A stretch of DNA of 48,015 bases from Candidatus Omnitrophota bacterium (GTDB lineage: Bacteria; Hinthialibacterota; Hinthialibacteria; Hinthialibacterales; Hinthialibacteraceae): contig JAFGTC010000107.1 of the NCBI GenBank assembly GCA_016934335.1, positions 1-48,015 of the forward strand. The letters run 5' to 3'. Position numbers and translations under genes: made by a program. The notes beneath the pieces are model-generated. The model saw only the letters and a program-made list of their open reading frames with translations, did no database searches and was not told the DNA's origin. Numbering within the stretch: the first letter of the stretch is position 1; each line of letters opens with the position of its first letter. Positions 1 to 7,817 of the stretch are shown piece by piece.

Positions 1-386
1 GCCGCCCATAGCGCGCCGGCAGTGATCGGCGTCTCATTTTTTTGATCGAGAACCGAGAGAAGCAGGGGAATGAATTCCGACAATGCTTCGGGATTCTCCG
101 CCAAAATCGCCCCCAAGACCTGGGGAGCGAACCATCCCATGTTTCCCGATTCGTCATTGAGCATCCACACGAGGCGTCGGCAGAAATTCTGGACGAAGGG
201 TAGATCTTTGCGCGCCCAGATGGAAGAGGCGGCCGCGATGGACTCGACCGCCTGCCATCGGATCTCTTCGTCATGATCGTAGGTTCGCGCCAGAAGTTTG
301 GTCAAAATAGATTTCTTTTTACTCGCCAGTTCGCGAATTCGATTTACATCCTTGTCTTGCAAAGCCGCGAGAATTTCATCTTTCAT
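1..386 (-). CDS. HEAT-repeat protein, DVU0298-like (C-terminus cut by window edge)
   Basis: The reverse strand reads an open frame from ATG at 386-384 to the window edge (about 128 codons) with no stop. It begins MKDEILAAL and contains helical repeats typical of HEAT proteins. Two stretches, RLVWMLNDESGNMGW and APQVLGAILAENP, resemble the family annotated DVU0298 in sulfate reducers, whose role is unknown. The plus-strand open frame at 70-276 is only its shadow. The gene is divergent from sat with about 250 bases between them. No convincing ribosome site lies at normal spacing; AAAGG is about 18 bases upstream of the ATG. The fold is well supported. The family link is from memory of the consensus and is less sure. 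Confidence 0.7.
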   Translation of the reverse strand, partial: MKDEILAALQDKDVNRIRELASKKKSILTKLLARTYDHDEEIRWQAVESIAAASSIWARKDLPFVQNFCRRLVWMLNDESGNMGWFAPQVLGAILAENPEALSEFIPLLLSVLDQKNETPITAGALWA

Positions 387-632
387 GATTTGGATGCCTA
401 TCAACCTTTCTGAGAAACATGGCGTCCCTGTTTCAGGATGCCGATTAACTTACATACAAATTCTATAGAGTATATGTGAATAATGCGATTATTCCGATAA
501 TCCATAGAATTTCATCGGTCTTTTTGTGAATATGAATAGACAATCAAAAAAAGATCGTTTACAATCCATCTTCTTGAAAGGGCGTCCTTTCGTGCATGAC
601 TTACATTCCAAACAGTGGAGGGCTTTGAGATA
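387..632. promoter_or_regulatory. Divergent intergenic region upstream of sat
   Basis: This AT-rich stretch separates the HEAT-repeat gene from sat. It holds a short inverted repeat, GAAAGG (576-581) and CCTTTC (586-591) with a 4-base loop, just ahead of the sat ribosome site. It also holds a TTGTGAA element at 524-530. No confident -35/-10 pair is visible; TTACAT (450-455) with TATATG (472-477) is only a weak candidate. A promoter in each direction is expected from the divergent layout, which is inference. Confidence 0.4.
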
Positions 633-1817
633 ATGATCATTCCCCATGGATCCGATAAGTTAAATCCCTTGTTTATTCTAGATGAAAGCAAGCGGAAAGA
701 ATTGATTCAAGAGGCGGAGGGACTGCCGTCTCTTGTCGTGAGTTCGGCGGCCGCCGCGAATGCAGTTATGCTCGGCAGCGGATATTTCAATCCGTTAAAA
801 GGGTATATGAATAAGGCTGATTCGTTAAGCGTGGCGGATGCGATGCACACAACCGGCGGATTGTTCTGGCCGGTCCCCATCGTGAATATGGTCGAAGACG
901 CATCGGCGATCAAGGGCGTTAAGCGCATCGCGCTTCGCGATCCGAACGTTGAGGACAATCCTGTTTTAGCCATTCAGGATGTGGAGGCGATTGAAGAATT
1001 CAGCGATGACGACATGGCGTTCATGACGGAAAAGATTTTCCGAACGGATGATCCCAAACATCCCGGCGTCGCGGCCTTCAATTCGGTGGGCAAGACGGTC
1101 ATATCGGGGCCGATCCAGGTGTTGAATTTTTCCTATTTTGAAAAAGATTTCCCCGAAACATTTCGAACTGCCTACCAAATTCGAGATGAGATGGAAAAGT
1201 TGGGATGGGAAAAGGTCGTAGCTTTTCAAACGCGCAATCCCATGCACCGCGCGCATGAGGAATTATGCCGGATGGCGCACGCCGCCGTCGGCGCGGATGG
1301 AATTCTCATTCACATGCTGCTCGGCAAATTAAAGGCAGGCGACATCCCCGCCGATGTACGCGACGCCTGCATTCGAAAGATGGTGGAACTTTATTTTCCT
1401 CCCAATACAGTGCTGATTACCGGATATGGCTTCGACATGCTTTATGCAGGACCGCGCGAAGCAGTGCTGCATGCGATTTTCCGGCAGAATTCGGGCTGCA
1501 CGCATCTGATCGTCGGGCGCGACCACGCAGGCGTGGGCGATTATTACGGCCCCTTTGACGCCCAGAAGATTTTCCACGACGAGGCGCCTGAAGGCGCGTT
1601 GAAGATTGAAATTTTCGAAGCGGATCATACCGCCTGGTCGAAAAAATTGAACCAGGTTGTCATGATGCGCGATCATCCTGATCATACAAAAGAGGATTAT
1701 GTGTTCTTGTCGGGCACAAAAGTGCGGGAAATGCTTTCCAACGGCGAAGCTCTTCCCGTTGAATTTTCACGCCCTGAAGTGGCCGCCATTTTGATGAATT
1801 ATTACCAGTCGCTCTAA
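633..1817 (+). CDS. sat: Sulfate adenylyltransferase (dissimilatory ATP sulfurylase)
   Basis: The enzyme converts sulfate and ATP to APS and pyrophosphate in the cytoplasm, the activation step of sulfate reduction. The protein is 394 residues, normal for the single-domain prokaryotic form without an APS-kinase domain. Family signatures are QTRNPMHRAH at about 199-208, holding the nucleotide-binding HxxH-type motif, GRDHAG at about 295-300 and GTKVREML at about 361-368. I chose ATG 633 (MIIPHGSDKL) because GGAGG at 617-621 lies 11 bases upstream. A GTG at 615 would add six residues but has no ribosome site. The gene is monocistronic: a terminator follows directly and the apr genes have their own upstream region. 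No pyrophosphatase gene is seen in the window. Confidence 0.97.
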   Translation: MIIPHGSDKLNPLFILDESKRKELIQEAEGLPSLVVSSAAAANAVMLGSGYFNPLKGYMNKADSLSVADAMHTTGGLFWPVPIVNMVEDASAIKGVKRIALRDPNVEDNPVLAIQDVEAIEEFSDDDMAFMTEKIFRTDDPKHPGVAAFNSVGKTVISGPIQVLNFSYFEKDFPETFRTAYQIRDEMEKLGWEKVVAFQTRNPMHRAHEELCRMAHAAVGADGILIHMLLGKLKAGDIPADVRDACIRKMVELYFPPNTVLITGYGFDMLYAGPREAVLHAIFRQNSGCTHLIVGRDHAGVGDYYGPFDAQKIFHDEAPEGALKIEIFEADHTAWSKKLNQVVMMRDHPDHTKEDYVFLSGTKVREMLSNGEALPVEFSRPEVAAILMNYYQSL

Positions 1818-1851
1818 GGCGTTTGCCGCCTAATTGAATTATCTAAAAAAG

Positions 1852-1890
1852 AGAAGAGGGATTGCCGTAGCGGCGCCCTCTTTTTTTTCT
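1852..1890 (+). terminator. Rho-independent terminator after sat
   Basis: AAGAGGG pairs with CCCTCTT around an inner GCCG/CGGC stem. The hairpin is followed by a run of eight T (1881-1888). It lies about 35 bases after the sat stop, so sat ends its own transcript here. Confidence 0.85.
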
Positions 1891-2783
1891 TCTGATTTCT
1901 GCGCCGGGAGATTACCGATTCTCCTGTGTGTTTAAGGTAAATCCAACCGAATCGTCATTTCTTCAAAGGGAGATTCGCAGAATGGTCATCTTGCGGAAGC
2001 AGCATTCATCATGATTAAAAATGAATGCATGATGCAGCGAATAATCCAAGCGGGCCTTCTTTAACGAAATTGATAATAATCCGGATAAATTACGCCAAAT
2101 TCATGGGTAGATTATTATCTATGAGAAAAATGCAGGTTTCAAAGAATTTTTACTATTTTATTTCATGATATCTCTAGTAGTTATATGGGCTATGTTTGTT
2201 TATCCTGATAAAAGAACGGGTATTCATTTTATCATTCATTGAAATGCAGGAAAATCTTATGTTTTGCCAGTGAATCATAGAACCCTAAAAAAACAGCTAA
2301 GAATTCTGTATTTTTGCCTTGACTTAGTGAATTTTCTATATTAGTCTTATTAAAAGAATCTACTTGTGAGATGATTTTTTTGAAATGTGGAAAACGAATC
2401 TTCTTCTTTGTTATTCTCTATCATTCTGACATTTCTTGAAAGATTTTTATTGTCTGCCTTTTTGACAGGGATCATTTAATAGGTTGTAAATTCAGAGTTT
2501 AAGTACGAATTTCATGCCATCGCATCATTGTATCGGCATCAAACAGCGAATGTGGGAACGAGTCGTTTGTCTTTTATTGGCAATCATGACGATTTTCAAA
2601 TCTTCTTTATTATATTTTTCATCTCTTGGTATGAGAAAAATCAAAGCCAATTGATCGATTTACTCCGTGGAAAGGAGGTGGGGGCGGTATCTTCTTCGAA
2701 ATTGGAGAATGAATCAGCGGGGAATATTGGCTGAATCATTTCCCTGGCAAAAAATCAAACAATTACGTGAGGAGGAATTGTCA
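1891..2783 (+). promoter_or_regulatory. Long AT-rich leader region of the apr operon
   Basis: These 890 bases hold no convincing gene. Codon use and composition differ sharply from the coding DNA around it. Visible elements are an 8-bp inverted repeat (GCATTCAT at 2002-2009, ATGAATGC at 2021-2028), a TTGTGA element at 2364-2369, a candidate promoter at 2462-2490, and a perfect ribosome-binding sequence AAAGGAGGTG at 2671-2680 without a start codon at the right distance. The 68-codon open frame at 2528-2734 overlaps this and reads like low-complexity intergenic sequence. Confidence 0.5.
2462..2490 (+). promoter_or_regulatory. Candidate sigma-70 promoter for aprBA
   Basis: A perfect -35 box TTGACA (2462-2467) is followed after 17 bases by TGTAAA (2485-2490), four of six matches to the -10 consensus. 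The predicted transcript would start near 2497 and carry a leader of about 290 bases before aprB. The -35 and spacing are good and the -10 is mediocre. Confidence 0.45.
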
Positions 2784-3221
2784 ATGCCAAGTTATGTCAT
2801 TCCTGAAAAGTGTGACGGATGTAAGGCGTTAGATAAAACGGCATGCCAGTATATCTGTCCGAACGACCTCATGGTGCTCAACAAAGATATCATGAAGGCT
2901 TACAACTGTGAGCCGGAGATGTGTTGGGAGTGCTACAACTGCGTCAAAATATGCCCTACCCAAGCAGTGGAAGTGCGCGGTTACGCTGATTTCGTTCCCT
3001 TGGGCGCCAGCGTGACTCCCATGCGAAGCACCGATTCGATTATGTGGACGGTCAAATTCCGCAATGGAATGTTGAAGCGATTTAAATTCCCCATTCGAAC
3101 CACGCCGGAGGGCTCCGCGGTTCCCGATGGAGGATGGAGCACAGGTTCGGATGATCTCTCGAGCCCTTGCCTCTTTAGCGAGCCTGAATCATTGGGACTG
3201 CCCGATATACCCAAAATATAA
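2784..3221 (+). CDS. aprB: Adenylylsulfate reductase beta subunit (AprB)
   Basis: This is the electron-carrying subunit of APS reductase. It passes electrons through two [4Fe-4S] clusters to the FAD in AprA. The protein is 145 residues, the usual size. Cluster ligands are visible as Cys10, 13, 21 and 25 (CDGC...CQYIC) and Cys47, 50, 53 and 57 (CWECYNCVKIC). The C-terminal tail past residue 60 is the extension that wraps around AprA in known structures. I chose ATG 2784 because GAGGAGG (2769-2775) is 8 bases upstream and the protein then begins MPSYVIPEKC, typical of AprB. An in-frame longer version to 2667 would add a non-family N-terminus. It is 14 bases from aprA. Confidence 0.97.
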   Translation: MPSYVIPEKCDGCKALDKTACQYICPNDLMVLNKDIMKAYNCEPEMCWECYNCVKICPTQAVEVRGYADFVPLGASVTPMRSTDSIMWTVKFRNGMLKRFKFPIRTTPEGSAVPDGGWSTGSDDLSSPCLFSEPESLGLPDIPKI

Positions 3222-3235
3222 AAGGAGGTGATATT

Positions 3236-5140
3236 GTGGCTAATTTTGAAACCGTAGAGGTTGTCACTGATCTGCTGATCCTGGGAGGCGGCATGGCCGC
3301 CTGCGGGGCCGCCGTCGAAGCCGCCTATTGGGCGAAAAAAAATAACATCAAAGTGACGTTAGTCGACAAGGCGGCCATGGACCGCAGCGGCGCCGTCGCA
3401 ATGGGGCTTTCGGCGATCAACCAATATGTGGGATTAAAAGACGGAAAAAATACGCTGAAGGATTATGTGGACTATGTCCGCAATGACCTGATGGGGATCA
3501 CTCGTGAAGATCTGGTCGCCAACATAGCTCGTCATGTGGATTCAACCGTCCATTTGTTTGAAAAGTGGGGCCTTCCCATCTGGAAGGATGAAGATGGGAA
3601 TTATGTGCATGAAGGCCGCTGGCAGTTAATGATCAATGGCGAGTCTTACAAAGTTGTCGTCGCCGAAGCGGCCAAGAATGCATTGGGCATGGAAAATATT
3701 TATGAGCGCGTCTTTATCGTCGGCCCGTTGATGGACGGCGAGCGCGTCGCGGGCGCCGTCGGATTCAGCGTCCGCGAAAACAAGTTTTATGTGTTTAAGG
3801 CGAAAGCAGTGTTGGCGGCGATGGGCGGCGCGGTTCACGTCTTCAAGCCGAGGTCGTCCGGCGAAGGCTTGGGGCGCGCATGGTATCCGCCGTGGAATTC
3901 CGGCTCCAGCGCCTATTTCACTCTGAAAGCCGGTGCGGAAATGACCTGCCAGGAAGTTCGCTTCATCCCGGTTCGCTTCAAAGACGCTTACGGCCCGGTC
4001 GGGGCCTGGTTCCTGCTGTTCAAATCGCGTGCGACCAACGCATTCGATGAAGAGTATATGCAGACGCGCCGTCCCGAGTTGGATAACTGGGTGCCTTATG
4101 GGCATGTGAAGCCGATTCCGGCCAATCTGCGGAATTGGCTGGGCATGCTGGATGTCATGGAAGGCAAGGGCCCCATTTATATGCGCACCGAGGAAGCGAT
4201 AGAAAAACTGTCGCAGGCGGAGCCGGATGAAAAACTGCGCAAGAAAAAGTTGAAGGAACTTGAAGCGGAAGCATGGGAAGACTTCCTCGACATGACTATA
4301 TCGCAGGCGATTATGTGGGCGGGCACCAATGTCGCTCCTGAAGAGAAGCCGTCGGAAATCGCAGCGGCTGAACCGTACTTCATTGGATCGCACTCCGGCG
4401 CCTCCGGCGCATGGGTCAGCGGTCCGGAAGATATGGCGCCGGAAGAATATCAATGGGGCTACTGCAACATGTCGACGGTTCAGGGATTGTTCTGCGCGGG
4501 AGACGCGTCCGGCGCCTCCAGCCATAAATTCTCCTCAGGCTCGCACGCGGAAGGTCGCATCGCCGGCAAAGCTGCGGTGAAATACTGTGTGGATAATTCC
4601 GATCAGCCGAATGTCGATGCAAGTGAAGTCGAAAAATTAAAAGAAGAAATTCTGGCGCCTTTAGATCGCTTCGAAGAATTTAAAAAAGCCTCCAGCGATC
4701 CTGACATCAATCCCAATTACATCAAGCCGAAGGCCTTCATGTTCCGACTTCAAAAGATCATGGACGAATACGCCGGCGGCGTTTCCGCCCAGTTTAAAAC
4801 CAGCAAGCCTTTGTTGGATAAAGGTCTTGAATTGTTGACCTTTTTGCAGGAAGACTCCGAAAAATTGGCCGCCAGCGACCTGCATGAACTGATGCGCTGC
4901 TGGGAAAACGTCCATCGCATGTGGCAGGCGGAGGCGCATGTGCGCACTCTCCTTTTCCGCGAAGAAACCCGTTGGCCCGGGTATTATTACCGCGCCGATA
5001 CGCCCAAGATGGATCAAAAAAATTGGAAGTGCTTCGCTAATTGTCAATGGGATCCAAACGCCAAGCAATGGAATATGATGAAGCGCGAGATCCTGTCGAT
5101 TGTCGGCGAGCCCGCCGATCATGAACTTCTTGGCGGATAA
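3236..5140 (+). CDS. aprA: Adenylylsulfate reductase alpha subunit (AprA)
   Basis: The FAD-containing catalytic subunit interconverts APS and sulfite plus AMP. The protein is 634 residues, close to the roughly 640-660 of characterised enzymes. The N-terminus has the FAD dinucleotide fold LGGGMAACGAA (about 16-26). The flavoprotein core of the fumarate reductase type runs to about residue 480, with the FAD-end motif SSHKFSSGSHAEGR near 424-437, then a helical C-terminal domain. The start is GTG at 3236. It is well supported by AAAGGAGGTG at 3221-3230, which abuts the aprB stop. The reducing or oxidising direction cannot be read from AprA alone; the Qmo genes downstream and DsrD suggest reduction. 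Confidence 0.98.
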   Translation: MANFETVEVVTDLLILGGGMAACGAAVEAAYWAKKNNIKVTLVDKAAMDRSGAVAMGLSAINQYVGLKDGKNTLKDYVDYVRNDLMGITREDLVANIARHVDSTVHLFEKWGLPIWKDEDGNYVHEGRWQLMINGESYKVVVAEAAKNALGMENIYERVFIVGPLMDGERVAGAVGFSVRENKFYVFKAKAVLAAMGGAVHVFKPRSSGEGLGRAWYPPWNSGSSAYFTLKAGAEMTCQEVRFIPVRFKDAYGPVGAWFLLFKSRATNAFDEEYMQTRRPELDNWVPYGHVKPIPANLRNWLGMLDVMEGKGPIYMRTEEAIEKLSQAEPDEKLRKKKLKELEAEAWEDFLDMTISQAIMWAGTNVAPEEKPSEIAAAEPYFIGSHSGASGAWVSGPEDMAPEEYQWGYCNMSTVQGLFCAGDASGASSHKFSSGSHAEGRIAGKAAVKYCVDNSDQPNVDASEVEKLKEEILAPLDRFEEFKKASSDPDINPNYIKPKAFMFRLQKIMDEYAGGVSAQFKTSKPLLDKGLELLTFLQEDSEKLAASDLHELMRCWENVHRMWQAEAHVRTLLFREETRWPGYYYRADTPKMDQKNWKCFANCQWDPNAKQWNMMKREILSIVGEPADHELLGG

Positions 5141-5175
5141 AGACAGTTATGTATAACTGAAGAACGATGCGATCA

Positions 5176-5222
5176 ATTTCCCTCCGGAAATTTTTCGATA
5201 TCTTTCCGGAGGGAATTTTCTC
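5176..5222 (+). terminator. Strong hairpin terminator after aprA
   Basis: TTCCCTCCGGAAA (5178-5190) pairs perfectly with TTTCCGGAGGGAA (5203-5215) around a 12-base loop and is followed by TTTTCTCTT. The 13-bp stem ends the aprBA transcript, so the qmo genes probably have another promoter or depend on readthrough. Confidence 0.85.
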
Positions 5223-5309
5223 TTGAGAAAATGGCAGGAATTCTGCGCGCATCGATTCACTCAAAGGCGACTCCGATCAAGTCGAAGATTATCTGTTAAA
5301 TCAAATACA

Positions 5310-5606
5310 ATGGCGAATTTCGATCACTCTTCAGATTTCAATGCACAGATGGCGCCGCCTGCCTGCCCTCATTGTGGAAGTGCGCTGCGGAAATGGTCGG
5401 CGCCGGATAATTCCAGTTGGGAGGGGGGATATCAATATATTTGTTTCAACGATGACTGTCCCTACTATGTGCGCGGCTGGAATTGGATGTCTACGCAATA
5501 TCAAGCGAACGCTTCGTATCGACACCGGTTTGATCCCGCCACGGGGGAAAGCGGTCCGATTCCCGTTTGGTCGAAAGACGCTCTGAAAAACAACATCATC
5601 GATTAG
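5310..5606 (+). CDS. Small zinc-ribbon protein between apr and qmo
   Basis: The protein is about 98 residues. It carries a zinc-ribbon pattern, CPHCGS near residue 18 and CFNDDCPYY near 40, so four Cys in CxxC...CxxxxC spacing. It then has aromatic stretches (YVRGWNWM) and no membrane segment. Proteins with this ogr/Delta-like zinc-finger look occur beside apr-qmo genes in sulfate reducers; their role is unknown, and this association is recalled rather than checked. I used ATG 5310 ([10 protein letters not shown]). No clear ribosome site is seen there. A TTG at 5223 would add 29 basic residues overlapping the terminator, which I consider unlikely. Confidence 0.75.
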   Translation: MANFDHSSDFNAQMAPPACPHCGSALRKWSAPDNSSWEGGYQYICFNDDCPYYVRGWNWMSTQYQANASYRHRFDPATGESGPIPVWSKDALKNNIID

Positions 5607-5684
5607 CGCCGAAGCTGGAAATAAGCGTCTATCCGTCGCCGTCATAAAAGAATGAAATAAAAAGGAATCAATGGTTTTTTCATA

Positions 5685-6506
5685 ATGAAAGAGATTGCAC
5701 AATTCAAAGAAACGATTTTAAAAAATTATCCCCGCTGCAGCGAAAAAGATACTTTCCAATTTTCTTGTCATCGTCATGTGAAGTGTTTCAATCGATGCTG
5801 CGCGGATGTGAACATTTTTCTTACTCCCTACGACATTCTGCGCCTGCGAAAGCATCTCGGCGTATCTTCCCAGAAATTTTTGGATGATTACACCCTGATT
5901 CCCATCGACCGCAATCAGAAATATCCGGTTGTTCTTTTGAAAATGAGTGATGCTCCCGGGAAGCCGTGTCCCTTTGTCAAAGAAGATGAGGGCTGCACGG
6001 TTTACGAAAACCGCCCCTGGGCGTGCCGTATGTATCCGGTCGGTCTGGCGTCTCCCAAAGACGACGATTCTGCGGCGGAGGGGAAATTTTACTTTATTTT
6101 AAGAGAGCCGGATTGCGAGGGATTCAACGAGAAAAAAGAGTGGACCATCGGCGAATGGATCGAAGATCAAGGAATCGAAGAGTACAGCGAATTAGGGGAA
6201 GGCTTCAAAGAAATCATCCTGCATGAACGCATGCAAGATGACAAACCGCTCGATCCCAAAAAGATGGAGATGTTTTTTATGGTGTGCTACAACATCGATT
6301 CATTTCGGCGCTTTGTCTTTGAAAGCCGTTTTTTGCAGATGTTTGAAGTGGATGAATTTATGTTGGAGCAGATTAAAACCGATGATGTGGAATTGATGAA
6401 ATTTGGTTTTGAATGGTTGAAATTCAGTTTGTTCAGCGAACAAACCATGAAAATCCGACCTGATGTCCTTGAAGCCAAGAAAAGAGAGCTTCGAGCGGCT
6501 CAATAA
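5685..6506 (+). CDS. YkgJ-family Cys-cluster protein
   Basis: The protein is 273 residues with the YkgJ-type zinc/iron-chelating pattern: FSCHRHVKCFNRCC near residues 26-39 and, further on, CPFVKEDEGCTVYENRPWACRMYP near 95-118. The eight or so cysteines probably bind a metal or an Fe-S cluster. The C-terminal half is helical and not diagnostic. It sits 43 bases ahead of qmoA. Such proteins are often seen near apr/qmo genes, but no function in APS reduction has been shown. A maturation or redox-handling role is inference. Its start overlaps the stop of a four-codon mini-frame (5671-5685) that owns the only nearby ribosome site. Confidence 0.85.
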   Translation: MKEIAQFKETILKNYPRCSEKDTFQFSCHRHVKCFNRCCADVNIFLTPYDILRLRKHLGVSSQKFLDDYTLIPIDRNQKYPVVLLKMSDAPGKPCPFVKEDEGCTVYENRPWACRMYPVGLASPKDDDSAAEGKFYFILREPDCEGFNEKKEWTIGEWIEDQGIEEYSELGEGFKEIILHERMQDDKPLDPKKMEMFFMVCYNIDSFRRFVFESRFLQMFEVDEFMLEQIKTDDVELMKFGFEWLKFSLFSEQTMKIRPDVLEAKKRELRAAQ

Positions 6507-6548
6507 TCAAGCCTCAATAATTGCAAATTAGCAGGGACGAGAAACAAC

Positions 6549-7805
6549 ATGACTTTAGAAAATAAAACCATACTCGTTATCGGAGGAGGGATCAGCGGGA
6601 TCACAGCGGCTGTGGAGGCGGCTGAAGTGGGCTTTGAAGTTATTTTGATTGAAAAAGAAGCCTACTTGGGAGGGCGCGTCGCTCGCACATACAAATACTT
6701 TCCTAAAATGTGCCCGCCTTCCTGCGGAATGGAAATCAATTTTAAACGAATCCGCAACAATCCCCGAATCAAGGTATTGACGCTTTCGGAAGTGACGAAA
6801 ATCACCGGCGATGCAGGAAATTTCGAGGTCTCTGTTCGTAAAAATCCTCGTTTTGTTACAGGCAGGACGGCCATCCCGAGTTCGGTCGTCGATAAACTTT
6901 CTTCGGAAATTGACAGCGATTTTAATTTAGGAATGAATCAAACCAAGGCGTTGTATTACCCGCATCCCATGGCTTTCCCGCCCCAATATGTCTTGGACAA
7001 AGAAGCCCTTTCGCCGGAGGATCGAGCCATTCTGGAAAATGAATGCGGGGAGGGGGCGATCGATTTCGATCAGCAGCCGGAAGAATTGACTTTCAAGGTT
7101 GGGGCGATCATCGCAGCGACCGGCTGGAGTCCTTATGACGCCCAGAAGATGGAAAATTTGGGCTTCGGCCGATGTGAGAATGTCATCACCAACGTCATGA
7201 TGGAGCGGTTGTCCGATCAGACGGGGCCGACGCAGGGCCGACTCATTCGCCCATCCGATCAAAAAGAAATCAAGAATATAGCTTTCGCTCAATGCGCGGG
7301 CTCGAGAGATGAAAAATTTCTCCCTTATTGTTCGGCTGTTTGCTGCATGGGCTCATTGAAGCAGGCCCGTTATGTTCTGGAAAAAGATCCGGAAGCCCAT
7401 GTCTCCATTTTTTATATCGATATTCGCACCATCAGCCGTCATGAGAAATTTTACTATGATTTGCTGGAGAATGATCGTGTGACTTTTATTAAAGGCAAAG
7501 TAGCGAAAGTCGCCGAAGATCCAAATACGCAGGATCTTCTCATCGAAGCGGAAGACAGTCTGCAGGGAGCGAAGATTCATCAAACGTTCGATCTCGTTGT
7601 TCTGGCGACCGGCGTCGTACCCAATACAGCTCATGCCAAAATCCCCTATGAAGGTCTTCAATACGATGAATATGGGTTTATCCGTCCCAATGGAGTGAAA
7701 GGGATTTATTCGGCGGGATGCATTCAACGGCCCAGCGATGTTTCGCGATGCGTCCGTCAGGCGACCGGCGCCGCGCTCAAGGCGATTCAGTGTTTGAAAG
7801 GATAA
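6549..7805 (+). CDS. qmoA: Quinone-interacting membrane-bound oxidoreductase subunit QmoA
   Basis: This HdrA-like flavoprotein of 418 residues is the first subunit of the complex that delivers menaquinol electrons to APS reductase. It has an N-terminal FAD fold (VIGGGISGITAA at about 10-21), then CPPSCGMEI near residues 55-63, the HdrA-type cysteine motif. A second dinucleotide region ends at VVPNTAH and GIYSAGCIQRP, the C-terminal FAD-binding signature. It lacks the ferredoxin inserts of full-length HdrA, as QmoA does. The gap to qmoB is 12 bases, with AAAGGAGG in it, so the two are translated from one message. Confidence 0.95.
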   Translation: MTLENKTILVIGGGISGITAAVEAAEVGFEVILIEKEAYLGGRVARTYKYFPKMCPPSCGMEINFKRIRNNPRIKVLTLSEVTKITGDAGNFEVSVRKNPRFVTGRTAIPSSVVDKLSSEIDSDFNLGMNQTKALYYPHPMAFPPQYVLDKEALSPEDRAILENECGEGAIDFDQQPEELTFKVGAIIAATGWSPYDAQKMENLGFGRCENVITNVMMERLSDQTGPTQGRLIRPSDQKEIKNIAFAQCAGSRDEKFLPYCSAVCCMGSLKQARYVLEKDPEAHVSIFYIDIRTISRHEKFYYDLLENDRVTFIKGKVAKVAEDPNTQDLLIEAEDSLQGAKIHQTFDLVVLATGVVPNTAHAKIPYEGLQYDEYGFIRPNGVKGIYSAGCIQRPSDVSRCVRQATGAALKAIQCLKG

Positions 7806-7817
7806 AAGGAGGCTGGT

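Noticed and set aside
493..501. TTCCGATAA as a sigma-28 -10 element upstream of sat
   Set aside because: No TAAA-like -35 lies at the expected distance.
2319..2342. TTGACT followed by TATATT as a promoter for apr
   Set aside because: The spacer is only 12 bases; the TTGACA at 2462 is a better match.
2528..2734. A 68-codon open frame upstream of aprB
   Set aside because: It has a low-complexity hydrophobic run, no ribosome site, and sits in AT-rich regulatory sequence.
3626..4525. A 299-codon open frame on the minus strand inside aprA
   Set aside because: It lies entirely antisense to the highly conserved aprA and has Arg/His-rich composition typical of a shadow frame in GC-rich third positions.
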